From positions 1 to 51,569 of the forward strand of contig JASJCB010000074.1 of NCBI GenBank assembly GCA_030066195.1: a stretch of DNA of 51,569 nt, written 5' to 3'. The DNA is from Acidobacteriota bacterium (GTDB taxonomy: Bacteria > Acidobacteriota > Holophagae > Acanthopleuribacterales > Acanthopleuribacteraceae). Position numbers and translations under genes: made by a program. Within the stretch, counting starts at the first letter, position 1. Every line of letters begins with the position of its first letter. The notes beneath the pieces are model-generated. The model saw only the letters and a list, made by a program, of their open reading frames with translations. It was not told where the DNA came from and did not search any database. Positions 1 through 9,150 of this stretch are shown piece by piece.

Positions 1-211
1 CTCCTTCAAACCAGCATGCTGCTTTGATTTCTAGTTAATTCGAGCATATTGTGAATCAGTAGCCTGAACGTAAAAGTGGCGATGGTTCCTATCAATCCAT
101 TTCGGACTGGGTCAAGCTAAGCCGGTATACCCTATTTAGCCGTGCCCTTTTCGGTTTTTGAGCATCTGTACTCAAATGGAGATTCGAACATACTTATTTC
201 CGTTTACCGGC

Positions 212-240
212 TTGCCTTGGGACCGGCGCTGCATTATATC
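212..240 (+). promoter_or_regulatory. candidate sigma70-type promoter of the first DUF1501/DUF1549 pair
   Basis: A TTGCCT -35-like hexamer (212-217) is followed after 17 bases by TATATC (235-240), about 50 bases before the chosen start of the DUF1501 gene. Both hexamers are only partial matches, so this is a weak call. No better candidate was seen in 1-288. Confidence 0.3.
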
Positions 241-288
241 TTTTTTAAGACCATTGCCTTTTTTCCCCGTAAATCACTGGAGTTCACT

Positions 289-1623
289 ATGATTGTTTCC
301 CGACGCCGTTTTATGGGGCAGTGTGCCGCGGTATTGGCCGGAAGTTCGTTATTGCCGGCCGCCGCACACGACCGTTTCCGCGTGGTCAAACGCACCGGAC
401 GTTCCGTTCAGCCGCAACACACCGCTCGCAATCTCATCTTCATCCACCTCAACGGTGGACCCAGCCAGGTCGATACGTTCGACCTGAAACGCGGTTCCTG
501 GACACCCGATAACCTGGGAGCCGAAACCATCGGCAATCTGGACTGGCCCTCGGGCGCGATGCCGAAGCTGGCCGCAATGACCGACCGGTTCTCGCTGATT
601 CGCGGCATGTCCGCCCTGGAGCCGGTTCACGGTCGCGCCTCCTTCCACCTGCTGTCCACCTATCGGCAAAACCCCGCGTTCCAGGCCGATATCCCGCATT
701 TCATGGCCTTGCTCACCAGCTTCCTGGCTTCTACGCGTGGGCCGGACGACTTGCTGCCGTTCAGCGTGACCACCGCGTTTCCCTTTTTGGGGACCGGCCG
801 CCTGCCCCGGAAATACGCGCCGACCTCTATCAGCGAGAACGGCTCCATTCCCAACCTGACCCATCCCTGGGACGATGCGGAAGACCGTTTCTCACTGCTG
901 CAAGGTTTGACAGGCCAAAAGCGCCGCGCCGCCGACGCTCGTGCCTCATTCAAAGCTGTCTTGAACGAAGCCTCTCGCATGAGTCAGAGCGAGGAGTTGA
1001 AAGCCTACAGCGAGGGCAGTTTCAACCCCTCGACCACCGGCGAGTTCTACAAGGATTTCTATATGAACCAGGCGCGCGCCGCAACGCGAATCCTGACCGC
1101 CGGCTTCGGCACACGATTGGTTATGCTGGATTTCTTCGGTTGGGATCACCACGACCGCATCTATGGAGAATTCGGTGTCCGCGATGCCTGTCTGGGTTTG
1201 GACGAGGCCCTGGCCTACCTGTTGAATACCCTGGAGGAGGCCCCGGGCAGCGATCCCGCCAAAACCCTGTTGGACGAAACGATGATCGTGGCTGTCGGCG
1301 AGTTCGGCAGAACGCCGGGTGAGGTCGACGGTAACGGCGGTCGCGATCACTATCCCTACCTGGTGCCCGCATTCGTGGCAGGCGGCGGCATTCAGCCCGG
1401 CCGCATCATCGGTGCCTCCGACGAGACCGGTTCCTACGTAACCGATCCCGGCTGGAGCCACGGGCGCGATATAACCTTCAACGACCTGATCGCCACCATC
1501 TACAGCGCCCTGGGCCTGGACTGGACCGCGCAATTGCGCTACACGCCCACCGGTCGCCTCTACGATGTGGTGGACACGTCCCAATACGGATCGATCCACG
1601 CGATCGATGAGCTGTTTGTTTAG
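289..1623 (+). CDS. Tat-exported DUF1501 family protein
   Basis: A 444-residue protein of the DUF1501 family (sulfatase/alkaline-phosphatase-like fold, biochemical role unsettled). The frame is open from 142, but ATG 289 has GGAG seven bases upstream and places a twin-arginine motif (SRRRFMG, residues 4-10) and a hydrophobic stretch ending AAA at the very N-terminus, so Tat export is likely. Family motifs are visible: FIHLNGGPSQVDTFDLK (51-67), and GEFGRTPG followed by GGRDHYPY near residues 340-360. It lies nine bases upstream of a DUF1549/1553 gene, the usual partner of DUF1501 proteins in Planctomycetes and related bacteria. A second DUF1501 copy is encoded at 26086-27417. Export and family are well supported; substrate unknown. 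Confidence 0.93.
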   Translation: MIVSRRRFMGQCAAVLAGSSLLPAAAHDRFRVVKRTGRSVQPQHTARNLIFIHLNGGPSQVDTFDLKRGSWTPDNLGAETIGNLDWPSGAMPKLAAMTDRFSLIRGMSALEPVHGRASFHLLSTYRQNPAFQADIPHFMALLTSFLASTRGPDDLLPFSVTTAFPFLGTGRLPRKYAPTSISENGSIPNLTHPWDDAEDRFSLLQGLTGQKRRAADARASFKAVLNEASRMSQSEELKAYSEGSFNPSTTGEFYKDFYMNQARAATRILTAGFGTRLVMLDFFGWDHHDRIYGEFGVRDACLGLDEALAYLLNTLEEAPGSDPAKTLLDETMIVAVGEFGRTPGEVDGNGGRDHYPYLVPAFVAGGGIQPGRIIGASDETGSYVTDPGWSHGRDITFNDLIATIYSALGLDWTAQLRYTPTGRLYDVVDTSQYGSIHAIDELFV

Positions 1624-1632
1624 GAGGCGCTC

Positions 1633-3495
1633 GTGAAAACCATCATCATCTCGGGCTTGTGCCTGTGCCTTCTAAGCTCCGCAATCTTTGCCGGAAACGG
1701 CAGAGACGCCGTCGACAACTTCCTGGAAGCGCGTCAGGCGCGTGCCGCCAAAAAGAAGCCGAGTCCAGCCGCCCCCTTCCTCGTGCCCGTGGACGATTTG
1801 ACTTTTCTACGCCGCGCATGGCTGGATCTGGCCGGTGTGATCCCCGACGCCGCCGTGATCGAGCAGTGGACAGCTCAACCGTCACCTTGGAATCGGGAAG
1901 CAATCGTCGACCAGATTCTGGCGAGTGACGAATACGTCTCGCGCTGGACCAACTTCCTGGATGAGTTGCTGGACAGCGAGGTTTTCTTCAACCAGGCCAA
2001 GGTGCGCAACGCCCAGCACGATGCGTTGCGCCGGGCGATCACCGAGAACACGCCCTGGGATGAACTGTTCCGGCAGATCATCGGCTTCAAGGGCGTAATC
2101 GGCGAACCAGGCTCCTTCTTCACCACCCATGTGGAGGCCGGCAAAAACGCGCTCAATCGGCAGGACTTTTTGGACGATCAAGCGGCCTCGTTTACCCGAA
2201 AGTTCCTGGGTATCAAAACCAACTGTATCTCCTGCCATAACGGACAATATCACCTGGAAGACGTCAATGTTGACCTGGCCAAAAGAAAGCGTAGCGAGTT
2301 TTGGGGCCTGGCCGCTTTCCTGTCCAAAAACGGTTTGTACTGCAAGGGCGACTGCACGGACGATGACGGCAATACCTACCTCTGGAGGTACGACATCGTG
2401 GATGCGGACGACGCGGACTTTACGGGGGAAACCTTCCGGATCTTCACCTTCTTCGGCCTCTTCGGTGACGGCGAGTACCTGGCCGAGACGGAAACCGGCG
2501 ACGGAATGCGTCCGGCGCGAAACGGCGGCATTATCCAACCTTTCTATCCGTTTACCGGGGAATCTCCGCTTCCGGGTGAAACGCGGCGCACCGCGCTGGC
2601 CCGGATCATGACCGCCGACCGACAGTTCGCGCGCAATATGGTCAACCGGATCTGGTTACAGTTGATCGGCCGCACTTTCGTTGAGCCGGTCGATGAATTC
2701 GACCTGGCCCGCTTGAACGAAACGGTCGCCGCGGAAAACGGCGCCACGGTGCAACCCAACGATCCCGAACTGCTGGAAATGGTCACCGACCTGTTCATCG
2801 ACAGCGGTTTCGACTTCAAACAGTTGCTTCGCTATATCACCAACAGCAAAACCTACCAGTTGGACTACGCTAAATACGCGGAGCCGGATCAGGGCCTCGG
2901 TCCTTACTGGGGCGGCGCCTCCCGTGTGAGACGGCTGCAAGCCGAATCGATCCTCCAAAACCTATTCCGGGTAACCGGGGGCGCGCCCGGAATGCTGGCA
3001 TCCGGTTGGGAAAACCGCATCATCAGGTCCTTCTGGGACCTTCCGGGCGGCGAACCCGGCTATATCTACTTTCCCGATATTTCCGACGAGACCATGCGGG
3101 AACTGGGCCACGAAGACCTCGGCGACCTGTTCGAAACCCAGGAAAGAATGAGCGATTGGCTGGATATCTTCGGCCGGGGCGATCCCAGAGCCGGCCGCCA
3201 ACGCTCGGATAATCTGGATCATACAGCATCGCTTGCCTTGATGAACGACCCGGCCGTGTTATACGACGTCCTCTACAACAGCCCGTTGGTCAAGCAATAC
3301 GCCGAAGCCTTGACCGCCGGAGAAATCGACACGGAACAACTGGTCAATGCCTTCTACCTGCGTACACTGCAACGGAGACCATCCCCATTGGAATTGCGCA
3401 AATGCACCGAGCATTTTCAGGGAAGACAACCCTGGCAGTCCGCGGTCGACGTGCTGTGGGCGCTGGTCAATCACCCCGATTTCCTCTTTCGCTAA
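1633..3495 (+). CDS. exported DUF1549/DUF1553 protein with a CxxCH motif
   Basis: A 620-residue protein starting with a signal peptide (MKTIIISGLCLCLLSSAIFA). The N-terminal half matches DUF1549 and contains CISCH at 198-202, typical of covalent haem c attachment. The C-terminal half matches DUF1553 (NRIWLQLIGRTFVEP region, later a TASLALMNDP stretch). The start nine bases after the DUF1501 stop, with an in-between GGAGG, argues for co-translation. Function is unknown; in Planctomycetes such pairs are linked to polysaccharide or redox processes, but nothing here fixes that. The paralogue at 27445-29268 keeps the CISCH motif although the sequences have diverged strongly. Confidence 0.92.
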   Translation: MKTIIISGLCLCLLSSAIFAGNGRDAVDNFLEARQARAAKKKPSPAAPFLVPVDDLTFLRRAWLDLAGVIPDAAVIEQWTAQPSPWNREAIVDQILASDEYVSRWTNFLDELLDSEVFFNQAKVRNAQHDALRRAITENTPWDELFRQIIGFKGVIGEPGSFFTTHVEAGKNALNRQDFLDDQAASFTRKFLGIKTNCISCHNGQYHLEDVNVDLAKRKRSEFWGLAAFLSKNGLYCKGDCTDDDGNTYLWRYDIVDADDADFTGETFRIFTFFGLFGDGEYLAETETGDGMRPARNGGIIQPFYPFTGESPLPGETRRTALARIMTADRQFARNMVNRIWLQLIGRTFVEPVDEFDLARLNETVAAENGATVQPNDPELLEMVTDLFIDSGFDFKQLLRYITNSKTYQLDYAKYAEPDQGLGPYWGGASRVRRLQAESILQNLFRVTGGAPGMLASGWENRIIRSFWDLPGGEPGYIYFPDISDETMRELGHEDLGDLFETQERMSDWLDIFGRGDPRAGRQRSDNLDHTASLALMNDPAVLYDVLYNSPLVKQYAEALTAGEIDTEQLVNAFYLRTLQRRPSPLELRKCTEHFQGRQPWQSAVDVLWALVNHPDFLFR

Positions 3496-3501
3496 CTCGG
3501 A

Positions 3502-3527
3502 AAACCCGGGGTTTCGGCTCCGGGTTT
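3502..3527. terminator. hairpin between convergent genes
   Basis: Inverted repeat AAACCCGG (3502-3509) / CCGGGTTT (3520-3527) with a 10-base loop, directly after the DUF1549 stop. There is no clear T-tract, so it may be a weak terminator or a transcript-end stabiliser. Confidence 0.4.
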
Positions 3528-3567
3528 CCAAAAACGCTGTCACGGGTATGATCGCGTCGCAACTCGT

Positions 3568-3828
3568 CTACCTCTTCCTCTCGTTCCCAACGGCGCTTTC
3601 CTGGGCATAGAGTCGGGCACCACGGCTTTTTGCCCAAAAGTTACGCAAGACGGGTCCCAGGTAGGGCACGCGATAGGGGAAACGCAGGCGCAGAGCGTGC
3701 ACCACCCTTTCGCCCTCGTAAAAACCGCCGGGCTCCCCGATCATGGGGACGGCCAACACGTGTCGGCCGTTCTCCAGTATCAGGTCGTAGGTTGCCTCGG
3801 TTGAGCTTATAGTTTGCCCATGGACCAC
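3568..3828 (-). CDS. small hypothetical protein overlapping the MshEN gene end
   Basis: An 86-codon frame starting at GTG 3828, inside the last codons of the upstream MshEN-type gene (22-base overlap). The composition looks protein-like: segments such as YDLILENGRHVLAVP and RVVHALRLRFPYRVPYLGP, rich in G, R and aromatic residues, with mostly G/C third positions. No family is recognised. The overlap would allow translational coupling. It may equally be a fortuitous frame; conservation in a relative would decide. Confidence 0.38.
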   Translation of the reverse strand: MVHGQTISSTEATYDLILENGRHVLAVPMIGEPGGFYEGERVVHALRLRFPYRVPYLGPVLRNFWAKSRGARLYAQESAVGNERKR

Positions 3829-4790
3829 AGGCGCATCAGCTCTTGCTGGATTTCCGCTTCTTTGACCAGGCCCTTGCGGATCAGGACGTTGTAAAGAGCG
3901 CGCATCTTTTGTTCGATGGTGAATTGACGAACCTTATTGGGTTGCTGCTTCCTTTGCGGTGCGCTCTGGCGGGTGCGAATATCGGAGGCGGGTTTGGTGC
4001 GCGGTGCAGGCGCACCCCAATCCGGCGTGAAGTCCAGCGTAAACTCGTCGCTTTCCATAGGGCTTCGCACCGGCGCCGCTTTCATGGCAGGCGAACCCGG
4101 CTGAAAGGGATCGGGCATATTGGGCGGGGGTCCCATGGTATAGCGGCCGCTTGCCGAAAGGCTGCGGTCCATGGTGTCGTCCAAGGTGTCTTGATTCGCC
4201 GGGGGTCTGGGTTTGCGTTCCTTGGCCTGGCCGAAGATGATCAGTTCGGGATCTTCCAACGAGGTGCGAAGGTTCTGCGATTCCATCGGCGATAGTTCGA
4301 CGGTCAGGTCGTCGTCACCGTTCGTTGCCACGGGTTCGGGCGCTTTTGCGCGGCCGCCGCGATAGAACTTGTTGATAGCGGCCAGGATCTGGGTATGGCT
4401 GGCGATGACGGGTTCTATTTTATGTCCGGTGACGAAACTAAGGTGGTCCAAGGCGCTGAGATCGGTAGGGTCGGCGCAGGCCACCATCAAGGTATGGGCA
4501 TCTTTCATGGCGATCGGCATGACCGAGTACTTGTCGGCCACCTTTTCGGGAACCATTTTGATGATATGAGGTAGTACCTGGATTCCAGAAATGTCCATCT
4601 CGCGGATACCGGTCTGTGCGGCCAGGAACCGCAGTAGATCGTGCTCGCTGATGTTTCCCAATTTGATCAGGTTTGCGCCGAGCCGGCCCCCCCAGCGCTG
4701 TTGACGACCCAAGGCGCCGCGGAGTTGCGCCTCGGTAATCAGGTTGGCTTCAACAAGCATTTCGCCAAGTCGTTTGTGCTTTGTTGCCAT
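3807..4790 (-). CDS. MshEN (GSPII_E N-terminal) domain protein without an ATPase domain
   Basis: A 327-residue protein. ATG 4790 is chosen because AAGGA lies seven bases upstream; an in-frame ATG at 4811 has a poorly spaced site. Residues ~5-145 match the MshEN/GSPII_E N-terminal domain (RLGEMLVEANLITEAQL, then LGANLIKLG and a region ending HTQILAAINKFY), a domain that in MshE-type ATPases binds cyclic di-GMP. The usual secretion ATPase is absent. It is replaced by a ~130-residue low-complexity, Pro-rich linker and a short helical C-terminus (IEQKMRALYNVLIRKGLV...) that looks like a second helical repeat of the same type. It may be a stand-alone c-di-GMP effector; that is inference from the domain. 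Confidence 0.85.
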   Translation of the reverse strand: MATKHKRLGEMLVEANLITEAQLRGALGRQQRWGGRLGANLIKLGNISEHDLLRFLAAQTGIREMDISGIQVLPHIIKMVPEKVADKYSVMPIAMKDAHTLMVACADPTDLSALDHLSFVTGHKIEPVIASHTQILAAINKFYRGGRAKAPEPVATNGDDDLTVELSPMESQNLRTSLEDPELIIFGQAKERKPRPPANQDTLDDTMDRSLSASGRYTMGPPPNMPDPFQPGSPAMKAAPVRSPMESDEFTLDFTPDWGAPAPRTKPASDIRTRQSAPQRKQQPNKVRQFTIEQKMRALYNVLIRKGLVKEAEIQQELMRLWSMGKL

Positions 4791-5403
4791 GGATAAGTCC
4801 TTATGCCTCATCGACTCCCAGCGGCGGCGGTTGACCGCCTCATAATATAGTTATACGGTTGTCGATGCCTTTTTCTTGAGAACCACTCAAGAATGGGTGT
4901 TGGGTTTTTAGCTTATTGCGTAGTTCATGGATTTTCGTGAAGGGAATATTATATTATGTCGACTGCCATCGGGCTCCGGCGTCGGCCCTGCAAGTTTCGG
5001 AAGATCCGAAAGCTCGCACGTACAGACAGCGACTTATTACCATATTATTCATGCTTCGTGCATTATTGTCCAGTACGGTTTATCACCAAACCCTATTTCA
5101 TGATGCCACAGATCATCACATTTTATCTCGTGTGTGCTGAGGTATGGTTTTACAGTGGGAATTCTTGTCACCAGAAGACCCATCATATGGTGGTGGTCTC
5201 TTCAGGAACGACTATATGTGGCCAAGTACTGAAACAAGCACCGTTTTGCCGTAAAAGAGAAGCGGCAGCAAATTAATGTTGAAATTTTTTTTAACGCTTC
5301 TACCTATATCGGCTCTTCTCCTTCGCTTTCAGCCGACTCTTGCTCTTTCACTATCGATCGCGGTAGAGTACCGAACGGCAGTGATGATTCTTGGGAGGAA
5401 TCC
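4791..5403. other. 613-base intergenic region with one perfect hairpin
   Basis: This is the shared upstream region of the MshEN gene (leftward) and ppiC (rightward). It is AT-richer than the flanks. A perfect 8-bp inverted repeat TTCTTGAG (4873-4880) / CTCAAGAA (4886-4893) with a 5-base spacer lies about 85-100 bases upstream of the MshEN start and could be an operator. Frames of 60-106 codons occur here but lack ribosome sites and recognisable composition. Nothing else is supported. Confidence 0.5.
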
Positions 5404-5685
5404 ATGGCAAAACAAGCGCACGCTCGGCACATTTTGGTCACCACTCGCGGCCAATGCCAGGATCTGAAAAATCAGATCGAAAGCGGTACGGAATTTTCTG
5501 AACTGGCCGCCAAATACTCCAAATGCCCCTCCGGCAAGCAGGGCGGGGACCTGGGTACTTTCGGCCCCGGACAGATGGTTCCCGAGTTCGACACGGTAGT
5601 TTTCAACGATGAGATCGGGGTGGTGCACGGGCCGGTCAAAACCCAATTCGGCTATCACCTGTTGGAAATCCTCTCCCGTAATTGA
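5404..5685 (+). CDS. ppiC: parvulin-type peptidyl-prolyl cis-trans isomerase
   Basis: A 93-residue stand-alone parvulin, the same length as E. coli PpiC. It catalyses proline cis-trans isomerisation during protein folding, in the cytoplasm since no signal peptide is present. The family signature is complete: ARHILV at the start (7-12), FSELAAKYSKCPSGKQGGDLG in the middle, FGPGQMVPEFD, and VKTQFGYHLLEI at the end. GGGAGG five bases before ATG 5404 supports the start. It is apparently monocistronic; the next gene starts 103 bases later. Confidence 0.96.
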   Translation: MAKQAHARHILVTTRGQCQDLKNQIESGTEFSELAAKYSKCPSGKQGGDLGTFGPGQMVPEFDTVVFNDEIGVVHGPVKTQFGYHLLEILSRN

Positions 5686-5788
5686 GACCAGGTTCCCACG
5701 GCTCCACGAGTCTTATTTGATAGATTGAGCCGGCATTTTCGCCTTTTCCGTTTAAAATGTGAAAGACAAACTGTTTGGGGGAAAAGAA

Positions 5789-7267
5789 ATGCCGGGAACT
5801 ATCAATGGCGTCGGAACTCATTATTGGGGCCGGAAAAATACCGTTCATATTGCCGGCCGATGCCAAAACTGCGGTGCGGACACCAACCTGAAATCGTACG
5901 ATACATGGTATTGTATCGTGTTCGCCTTCATCCCCGTTCTGCCGTTGGGACGTCGACGTGTTTTGGATGAATGTCCGTCGTGTAATCGGCATAACTACAT
6001 GCCGCTCAAGAAATACCGGCAGACGCGTGATGAGGCTTTAGAGGAAGCGGCTGAAGCCTATCGGACCAATCCGGCCGATGCCGAGGTTGCGTCCAATTTC
6101 ATTCAGACCCTCATCGGCTGGCGGCAGCGCGACACCTTTGTGGAGGCCTCCCAAACCCTGGAGAGCGCCAATCGCAATGTCATAGATAACCTTTTATTAC
6201 TAGCCGCGGCACACGGCGCCTTCTATCGGTCCCAAGACGAAGAACGCTGCCTGCGCGCTGCCCTGCAACTGGAGGACCGACCCGAGATCCGCTGGGATCT
6301 GGCCTTGAACCTGATCCTGCAACGCCGTTCTACCGAGGCAATCCCCTTCATGCAGCACCTTTTCGAACAAGAGGGCGCCGCGGCGGTTCCCGGTTTGCAG
6401 TTGCTGGTCAGAGGGTTGCAACAGGATGGGCATCACGACGAAGCTTTGGGTATTTTGACACGCATAGAGCAGACCTTTCCTGATGCCCTTGACGAAAAGG
6501 AATTCGCCCGGCTGCGCAAGGACTCGGAAAAACACCGTGCAACCGGGAAGCGCATTCGACATAAAGACTTGGAACTGAAGCCGCCCAAGGATAAGAATAC
6601 CTCCGGATGCCTGACCGCTTTTCCCCTGCTGGTGCCGCTGTTCTTCCTGGTGATCTTCGTCAGCTTGGGGGTGGACAGCAGCGGCTCGGCCGAGATTTAC
6701 CTGGTGAACGGCGTCGGTCAACCCTACAATGTCACTATCGAGGGTCGGCAGTATACGCTGAGTCCTGGTTCGCGCCTTAAAACGTCGGTAAGCACCGGCT
6801 CGATCAGCCTGACCTACGCCAACGCGGTCGGTGAGGAACGTACCCGCACCTTAGAATTGGAGGGCGGTTTCTTCAGTTGGCTGGACAATAACCTGACCCT
6901 GGTCAACCCGGACCTGTGTGCAATCGTGCTTTGGGAGGAAACGGTCTATTCACAGACGCCCGAGGAAGATTATGAACCGGCCGCCCGTGTTCAAACCGGG
7001 CAATTGGTTCATACACACCAGGACATCGATTTTAAGTTCGTCCCTTTTCCGGACCAGATAGAGACCAGTTCGGACCGGGTCTTTCGACAACGGTTGTCAT
7101 TGCTTGACAGCTCGGATCCCACGCTGGCCCTGGCCATGTATTTAGTGAACCATTCCGGGGAAGAAAGGCTGGCATTTGTGAAGAATCGCCTCGATTTCCA
7201 TCCCGGTGATGCCGTGAGTTTGAAAGTCTTGGAACTGCTTGAAAAAGATTCCGTTCCGGCCAAATGA
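5789..7267 (+). CDS. zinc-ribbon / TPR-like protein with one transmembrane segment
   Basis: A 492-residue protein. ATG 5789 is preferred to GTG 5759 because GGGGG lies a few bases upstream. The N-terminus carries a zinc ribbon: C25/C28 (CQNCG) and C62/C65 (CPSCN), with a hydrophobic IVFAFIPVLPLG between them. Residues ~75-245 are helical and TPR-like (paired Ala/Leu-rich helices). A transmembrane helix follows at ~274-295, and the remaining ~200 residues are beta-rich and contain YNVTIEGRQYTLSPGSR. Topology would put the zinc ribbon and TPRs in the cytoplasm and the beta domain in the periplasm. Proteins of this type occur widely in Acidobacteria and Deltaproteobacteria without known function. 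Confidence 0.85.
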   Translation: MPGTINGVGTHYWGRKNTVHIAGRCQNCGADTNLKSYDTWYCIVFAFIPVLPLGRRRVLDECPSCNRHNYMPLKKYRQTRDEALEEAAEAYRTNPADAEVASNFIQTLIGWRQRDTFVEASQTLESANRNVIDNLLLLAAAHGAFYRSQDEERCLRAALQLEDRPEIRWDLALNLILQRRSTEAIPFMQHLFEQEGAAAVPGLQLLVRGLQQDGHHDEALGILTRIEQTFPDALDEKEFARLRKDSEKHRATGKRIRHKDLELKPPKDKNTSGCLTAFPLLVPLFFLVIFVSLGVDSSGSAEIYLVNGVGQPYNVTIEGRQYTLSPGSRLKTSVSTGSISLTYANAVGEERTRTLELEGGFFSWLDNNLTLVNPDLCAIVLWEETVYSQTPEEDYEPAARVQTGQLVHTHQDIDFKFVPFPDQIETSSDRVFRQRLSLLDSSDPTLALAMYLVNHSGEERLAFVKNRLDFHPGDAVSLKVLELLEKDSVPAK

Positions 7268-7273
7268 CCCGGT

Positions 7274-7299
7274 GGGGGAGCCGTCCGGCTCCCCCGTTT
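7274..7299 (+). terminator. intrinsic terminator-like hairpin
   Basis: A perfect 9-bp stem GGGGGAGCC (7274-7282) / GGCTCCCCC (7287-7295) with a GTCC loop is followed by GTTT. It sits seven bases after the zinc-ribbon gene stop and before the convergent fbaA end. The T-tract is short. Confidence 0.6.
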
Positions 7300-7323
7300 G
7301 GAATTTGTATTGGGAGCGGTCGA

Positions 7324-8376
7324 TCAATCGTCCACGCGTTTACCGGCGCCCAAGAGGTCCTCGAAGGCAAGACACAGACGGTCGCGGAAACTTTCCTCGC
7401 CCTTGCGCAGCCAGACCCGCGGATCGATGATCTTTTTGTTGGGTGCATCGGCATCATCCGGCGAGCCGATCTGACGAGCCAGGCGATATTCGTTCTCCAC
7501 GCAATAGTCGCGAATCGGTTTGGTGAAGGCAAACTGGGTGTCGGTGTCGATGTTCATCTTGAAGACACCGTAGCCGATGGCCTCGCGAATGTCATCGCGA
7601 CTGGAACCGGAACCACCGTGGAAGACAAAGCTCAACGGCTTGGGGCCGGTACCGCGTTCGGCTTGCACTTTCTCCTGGGAGTTGTGAAGGATGACAGGAC
7701 GCAACTTCACGTTTCCGGGTTTGTAAACGCCGTGCACGTTCCCGAAAGAAGCGGCCACGGTGACATGTCCGACATCCTTCAGTTGGTCGTAGGCATAGAG
7801 CACATCCTCGGGTTGGGTGTACAGCTTGGCGTTGTCCACGTCTTCGTTGTCCACGCCGTCTTCTTCACCGCCGGTTACGCCCAGTTCGATCTCGAGGCTC
7901 ATTTCCAGTTTGGCGATCCGAGCCAGGAACTCCTTGCAAGTGGATACGTTTTCTCCCAAGGGTTCGGCGGAGAGATCGATCATGTGCGAGCTGAACAGGG
8001 GCTCGCCATGCTGTTCGTAATACGCCTCACCGGCGGTCAACATGGCGTCCACCCAGGGCAACAGCGATTTATTGGCATGGTCGGTATGCAGGATGACATT
8101 GACGCCGTACAACCCGGCCATCTCCCGCGTGTATTTGGCAAAGGCAACGGCGCCTTTCACCTGCGCCTGGAACTTATCGACGCCTTTTCCTGCAAAGAAC
8201 TGGGCGCCGCCTGAAGAAACCTGAATGATGATATCGGAACCCACCTTTGCGGCTGCTTCCAGGGCGGCGTTCACGGTGGAGGTAGAGATCACGTTCACCG
8301 CGGGTAGGGCGTAGCCTTCCTCGCGGGCTTTTTCCAACAAGCGCAGATAGCGACTGCCGTAGATCAGGTTACTCAT
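7324..8376 (-). CDS. fbaA: class II fructose-bisphosphate aldolase
   Basis: A 350-residue zinc-dependent aldolase that cleaves or forms fructose 1,6-bisphosphate in glycolysis and gluconeogenesis. Length and motifs match class IIA (FbaA, ~359 residues): HTDH (97-100, catalytic Asp and Zn His), IELGVTGGEEDG, ASFGNVHGVYKPG and FVFHGGSGS (the other Zn ligands), and MNIDTDTQFA. The frame is open to 8517, but ATG 8376 (MSNLIYGSRY) has GGGGGA seven bases upstream and fits the family start. The gene faces the zinc-ribbon gene and lies 76 bases downstream of a same-strand receiver gene. Confidence 0.97.
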   Translation of the reverse strand: MSNLIYGSRYLRLLEKAREEGYALPAVNVISTSTVNAALEAAAKVGSDIIIQVSSGGAQFFAGKGVDKFQAQVKGAVAFAKYTREMAGLYGVNVILHTDHANKSLLPWVDAMLTAGEAYYEQHGEPLFSSHMIDLSAEPLGENVSTCKEFLARIAKLEMSLEIELGVTGGEEDGVDNEDVDNAKLYTQPEDVLYAYDQLKDVGHVTVAASFGNVHGVYKPGNVKLRPVILHNSQEKVQAERGTGPKPLSFVFHGGSGSSRDDIREAIGYGVFKMNIDTDTQFAFTKPIRDYCVENEYRLARQIGSPDDADAPNKKIIDPRVWLRKGEESFRDRLCLAFEDLLGAGKRVDD

Positions 8377-8452
8377 TTTTCTTCCCCCTAATAGTGAGCC
8401 TGAATACACCAGGATTATGGACCACCACGCTCCGCGAAACAAGCGGTTGTTT

Positions 8453-8833
8453 TCACTGATTTCCGGGCGGGTCGCCCACCAGCGCTTTGACAGCGCTGAG
8501 CAGGGCGGCGGTTTCAAAGGGCTTGCGCAAGGTACGGACCGCGCCCATCACTCCGGCGATGTGCAGGTAATTACCGGGATCCAGGAGACTGTTGCCGGAG
8601 AAGGCAAGGATCTTGGTTTGGGGATGATGCTCGCGAATCCATTTGATCAATTCCAAGCCGTCGATATCGGGCATAACGATATCGGTCATCACCAGTTGAA
8701 ACGAGACCTCGCCCATCATGACCTGGGCATCCCGCGCACTTGGACTGACCGCAACGTGGTAGCCCTTACTCTCCAGCAGTTTTCTCGTCATGGTCAGGAT
8801 GGACGGTTCATCGTCAACAACAAGAATGGACAT
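8453..8833 (-). CDS. stand-alone receiver-domain response regulator
   Basis: A 126-residue single REC domain with no output domain. The acidic pocket D7/D8 (VVDDEP), phospho-acceptor D51 (VMTDIVMPD), switch Ser79 (LAFSG) and Lys104 (RKPF) are all present, so it should be phosphorylatable. No histidine kinase is encoded nearby, making it an orphan regulator. A GAGGAG sits 11 bases before ATG 8833, somewhat far. It is read toward fbaA, 76 bases away; a shared transcript is possible but nothing shows a functional link. Confidence 0.9.
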   Translation of the reverse strand: MSILVVDDEPSILTMTRKLLESKGYHVAVSPSARDAQVMMGEVSFQLVMTDIVMPDIDGLELIKWIREHHPQTKILAFSGNSLLDPGNYLHIAGVMGAVRTLRKPFETAALLSAVKALVGDPPGNQ

Positions 8834-9150
8834 TCCGTGATGATCTCCTCAAAAGGCCGGCGATGCTCAATCAGTTTACCACCATGCACGGGTGCTTTCA
8901 AATGGGGCGGGACGGGTCCGGTTTTTCGAATTATGGCGATTGATTCCAACCCGAATATGGTATAAAGAAGGCCACACATACGGATCGTATTTACTTTTCT
9001 CTACAATGTTTTTTACGGGCGGGGCTTTTTATCACCTTGTCATTGGGCGGTTCAATGAAAACGTGATAGAATGAGGAAGTAGCCCGGATTTAAGAAAACC
9101 ACATGGATCGGGCAAGGGCGGGGAGCGCCGGGATGCCTGAGGAGGGCTGG

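Noticed and set aside
4956..5276. 106-codon frame in the ppiC upstream region
   Set aside because: No ribosome site, mixed composition, overlaps other equally open frames; not distinguishable from chance.
8940..8966. Promoter TTGATT / TATAAA before the 9151 receiver gene
   Set aside because: The spacer is only 15 bases and the leader would be ~175 bases; too weak to list.
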